Part shown: piece by piece, positions 62,381 through 64,000 of the stretch | Layout: every line of letters begins with the position of its first letter | Position numbering within the stretch: position 1 is the first letter of the stretch | Source: Paramagnetospirillum marisnigri | GTDB lineage: Bacteria; Pseudomonadota; Alphaproteobacteria; Rhodospirillales; Magnetospirillaceae | Reading direction: 5' to 3' | NCBI RefSeq assembly: GCF_001650715.1 | Contig: NZ_LWQT01000109.1 | Span: forward strand, 62,001 to 126,000 | Length of the DNA stretch: 64,000 nt | Made by a program: the position numbers and the translations under genes | The notes under the pieces: model-generated | Databases searched by the model: none | Seen by the model: the letters and a program-made list of their open reading frames with translations, nothing else | Told to the model about the DNA's origin: nothing

Positions 62381-64000
62381 ATGCGCATGGCCGAGATGAG
62401 TCAGCCGTTTCGACGGTCTTCGGATATCCTGGGGATCGAGCGGTTTTTTGAACTGAGTTCCGACCTTCTCTGTGTCGTGGACGCCCAGGGCTACTTCCAG
62501 CGATTGTCCAATTCCTGGAACCAGTTGCTGGGCTTCGAGCTCAAGGAGCTGATTGGCCAGGCCTTCATGGATCTGGTCCATCCCGACGACCGCGCCGCCA
62601 CCCTGATCGCCATGGATCGCCAGTTGACCGGGCGGCGCATCATCAATTTCACCAATCGCTATCGCACCCGCTCCGGTGACTATCGTTACCTGTCGTGGCG
62701 TTCCACCCCCACCGAGGACGACGGACTGATCTTCGCCGTCGCCCGCGATGTCACCGACGAAGTCAGGCAGCAACGCCGTCTGTCCGATGATCAGGTCCGG
62801 CTGCGGGCGATCATGGACACCATTCCCGATCTGGTCTTCATCAAGAATTCCACCTTCCGCTATACCGGCTGCAACAAGCCGTTCGAGGAGTTCATCGGCC
62901 ATACCGAGCAGGAACTGATCGGCCGCGACGACTTCCAGATTTTCCCCCCGGACGTGGCCCAGTTCTTCCGCAGCCACGACATCGCCATGTTCCAGTCGGG
63001 CCAGGCACGCCGCAACGAGGAATGGGTGACCTATCCCGATGGGCACCGGGTGCTGCTCGATACCCTGAAGGTTCCGTTCCGCGATTCCCAGGGCGGCTTG
63101 CTTGGCCTGCTCGGCATCAGCCGCGACATCACCGACCAGGCGCAGCTGCGAGGCGAAGTCCAGTTCCTCGGAGCCCTGGTGGAGCGCTGCCGCGACCCCA
63201 TCTACGCCATCAGCCCAAGCCGCGGTTTCATTCTGACCCATGCCAATGATGCGATTTGCGAGTTGCTGGGTCTGGCCAAGCCCGAGGTGATCGGCCAGCC
63301 GGTATCGCGCTTCGACCCAACCATGAGTCCGGAACGGCGAGAGGAGATCTGGGGCGATATCCAGTCCTCCGACACCCCCGTCGTGGTCCATACCGATCTC
63401 TTGCGCTCCGATGGCCAGATGGTGCCGGTGGAAATCTCGGCCAGCCGCGCCAATCATGACGGCGAGGACTTTATCGTCGGCTCCATTCGCGACGTCACCC
63501 TGCGCCGGGAGATCGAACGCAGGCTGCTGGAGCGCGAGGCCTTCTACCGCGCCTCCATCGAGGCAACCTCCGACGGCTTCTGGCTGGTGGCCGCGGATGG
63601 ACGCATCCTGGACGTCAATTCGGCCTATGCCCACCAGTCCGGCTATTCCATCGAGGAATTGCGCACCATGCGCGTCCCCGACCTGGAAGCCATCGAGACC
63701 CCCGGCGAGACCTGGAACCGCATCGAGCTGATCCGCCAGAACAAGAGCTTGACGTTCGAAAGCCAACATCGTCGCAAGGACGGTTCCATCTGGGACGTGG
63801 AGGTCAATACCGTCTATTCCGATATCGAGGGCGGGCGCATGTTCGCCTTCCTGCGCGACCTGCGCCGCCGCCGCCGCGCCGATACGCTGCTGAAGACCCG
63901 CCTGCACTTGTCCGAGGCGGGACGCACCGGCGATGTGGACCGGCTGATGACCGAGGTGTTGGACGCCGCCGAGCGTCTGACCGCCAGCACCATCGGCTTC
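62381..64000 (+). CDS. Multi-PAS sensor protein (3' end outside window)
   Basis: The frame stays open to the window end (540 codons). Four PAS domains are visible: FFELSSDLLCVVDAQGYFQRL, IMDTIPDLVFIKNSTFRYTGC, LVERCRDPIYAISPSRGFIL and SIEATSDGFWLVAADGRILDV, each followed by a PAC-like segment. The last residues (LSEAGRTGDVDRLMTEVLDAAERLTAS) look like the start of a GAF domain. The output domain (kinase or GGDEF/EAL) is beyond the window. The start is uncertain: ATG 62381, 62387 or 62396. A short leader frame with a better ribosome site overlaps it. No membrane segment is seen, so it is probably cytoplasmic. Confidence 0.88.
   Translation, partial: MRMAEMSQPFRRSSDILGIERFFELSSDLLCVVDAQGYFQRLSNSWNQLLGFELKELIGQAFMDLVHPDDRAATLIAMDRQLTGRRIINFTNRYRTRSGDYRYLSWRSTPTEDDGLIFAVARDVTDEVRQQRRLSDDQVRLRAIMDTIPDLVFIKNSTFRYTGCNKPFEEFIGHTEQELIGRDDFQIFPPDVAQFFRSHDIAMFQSGQARRNEEWVTYPDGHRVLLDTLKVPFRDSQGGLLGLLGISRDITDQAQLRGEVQFLGALVERCRDPIYAISPSRGFILTHANDAICELLGLAKPEVIGQPVSRFDPTMSPERREEIWGDIQSSDTPVVVHTDLLRSDGQMVPVEISASRANHDGEDFIVGSIRDVTLRREIERRLLEREAFYRASIEATSDGFWLVAADGRILDVNSAYAHQSGYSIEELRTMRVPDLEAIETPGETWNRIELIRQNKSLTFESQHRRKDGSIWDVEVNTVYSDIEGGRMFAFLRDLRRRRRADTLLKTRLHLSEAGRTGDVDRLMTEVLDAAERLTASTIGF

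Noticed and set aside
61343-63907. Very long open frame on the minus strand (about 850 codons)
   Set aside because: It is antisense to olsB and to the multi-PAS gene, both with clear domains. Composition is typical of an antisense shadow.

Overview
This window is a GC-rich (roughly two-thirds G+C by eye), densely coding chromosomal segment from an alphaproteobacterium. It most resembles Magnetospirillum or a close Rhodospirillales relative. That placement is an inference from gene content: anaerobic aromatic catabolism of the denitrifier type, NnrS, bacteriohemerythrin, a Na+/H+ flagellar motor, many sensor proteins, OlsB and a YdcH-family gene. No magnetosome, phage, CRISPR, tRNA or rRNA genes were seen, and there is no intact transposon.

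Layout. 1-6 kb: the end of motA, then motB, an MBL hydrolase, a SAM-hydroxide adenosyltransferase, nnrS (with an FNR/NNR-type box) and a chemoreceptor. 6-11.3 kb: a marR-hcrC-hcrA-hcrB-xdhC-like operon for 4-hydroxybenzoyl-CoA reductase, headed by two near-identical palindromes 33 bp apart. 11.4-15.4 kb: a polyamine ABC transporter whose binding-protein gene is frameshifted. 15.4-29.8 kb: the anaerobic phenylacetate module, consisting of a PaaX-type regulator, padB-fdhD-padC-padD (phenylacetyl-CoA:acceptor oxidoreductase) and padEFGHI (phenylglyoxylate dehydrogenase). Between the two pad operons sits a convergent MBL / double-cNMP / hemerythrin fusion protein. 29.9-35.4 kb: an FTR1 iron permease and a livFGMHK-type ABC importer.

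35.6-47.8 kb: a PAS-EAL protein, an amidase, radical SAM protein, glutathione reductase, MFS and SBF-type transporters, an outer-membrane efflux lipoprotein and a CHASE/PAS histidine kinase. 47.9-53.7 kb: an orphan hypothetical gene, then a zinc island (znuB-znuC-zur divergent from znuA-hisI-COG0523 GTPase across a perfect Zur box). 53.7-64 kb: an XRE regulator, a LysE exporter-kinase-response regulator operon, a candidate small RNA, a frameshifted propionyl-CoA synthetase, YdcH, UbiX, a hypothetical membrane-anchored protein, OlsB and the start of a multi-PAS sensor.

How it works together. The hcr and pad operons feed one route to benzoyl-CoA: 4-hydroxybenzoyl-CoA is reductively dehydroxylated by HcrABC, and phenylacetyl-CoA is oxidised by PadBCD to phenylglyoxylate and by PadEFGHI to benzoyl-CoA. 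The XdhC-like and FdhD proteins are co-transcribed molybdenum-cofactor maturation factors, one for each molybdoenzyme class. The adjacent liv transporter shares an upstream sequence motif with padB and could bring in an aromatic acid or amino acid; this is inference. The CoA ligases and benzoyl-CoA reductase are not in the window.

Two genes (potF and prpE) carry frameshifts that may be real or assembly errors. Several palindromic repeat families lie between or inside genes. The most unusual items are the MBL-cNMP-hemerythrin fusion, the probable CU-rich small RNA at 57.2 kb, the structured insert between padF and padG, and a palindrome that encodes part of the PadI tail.
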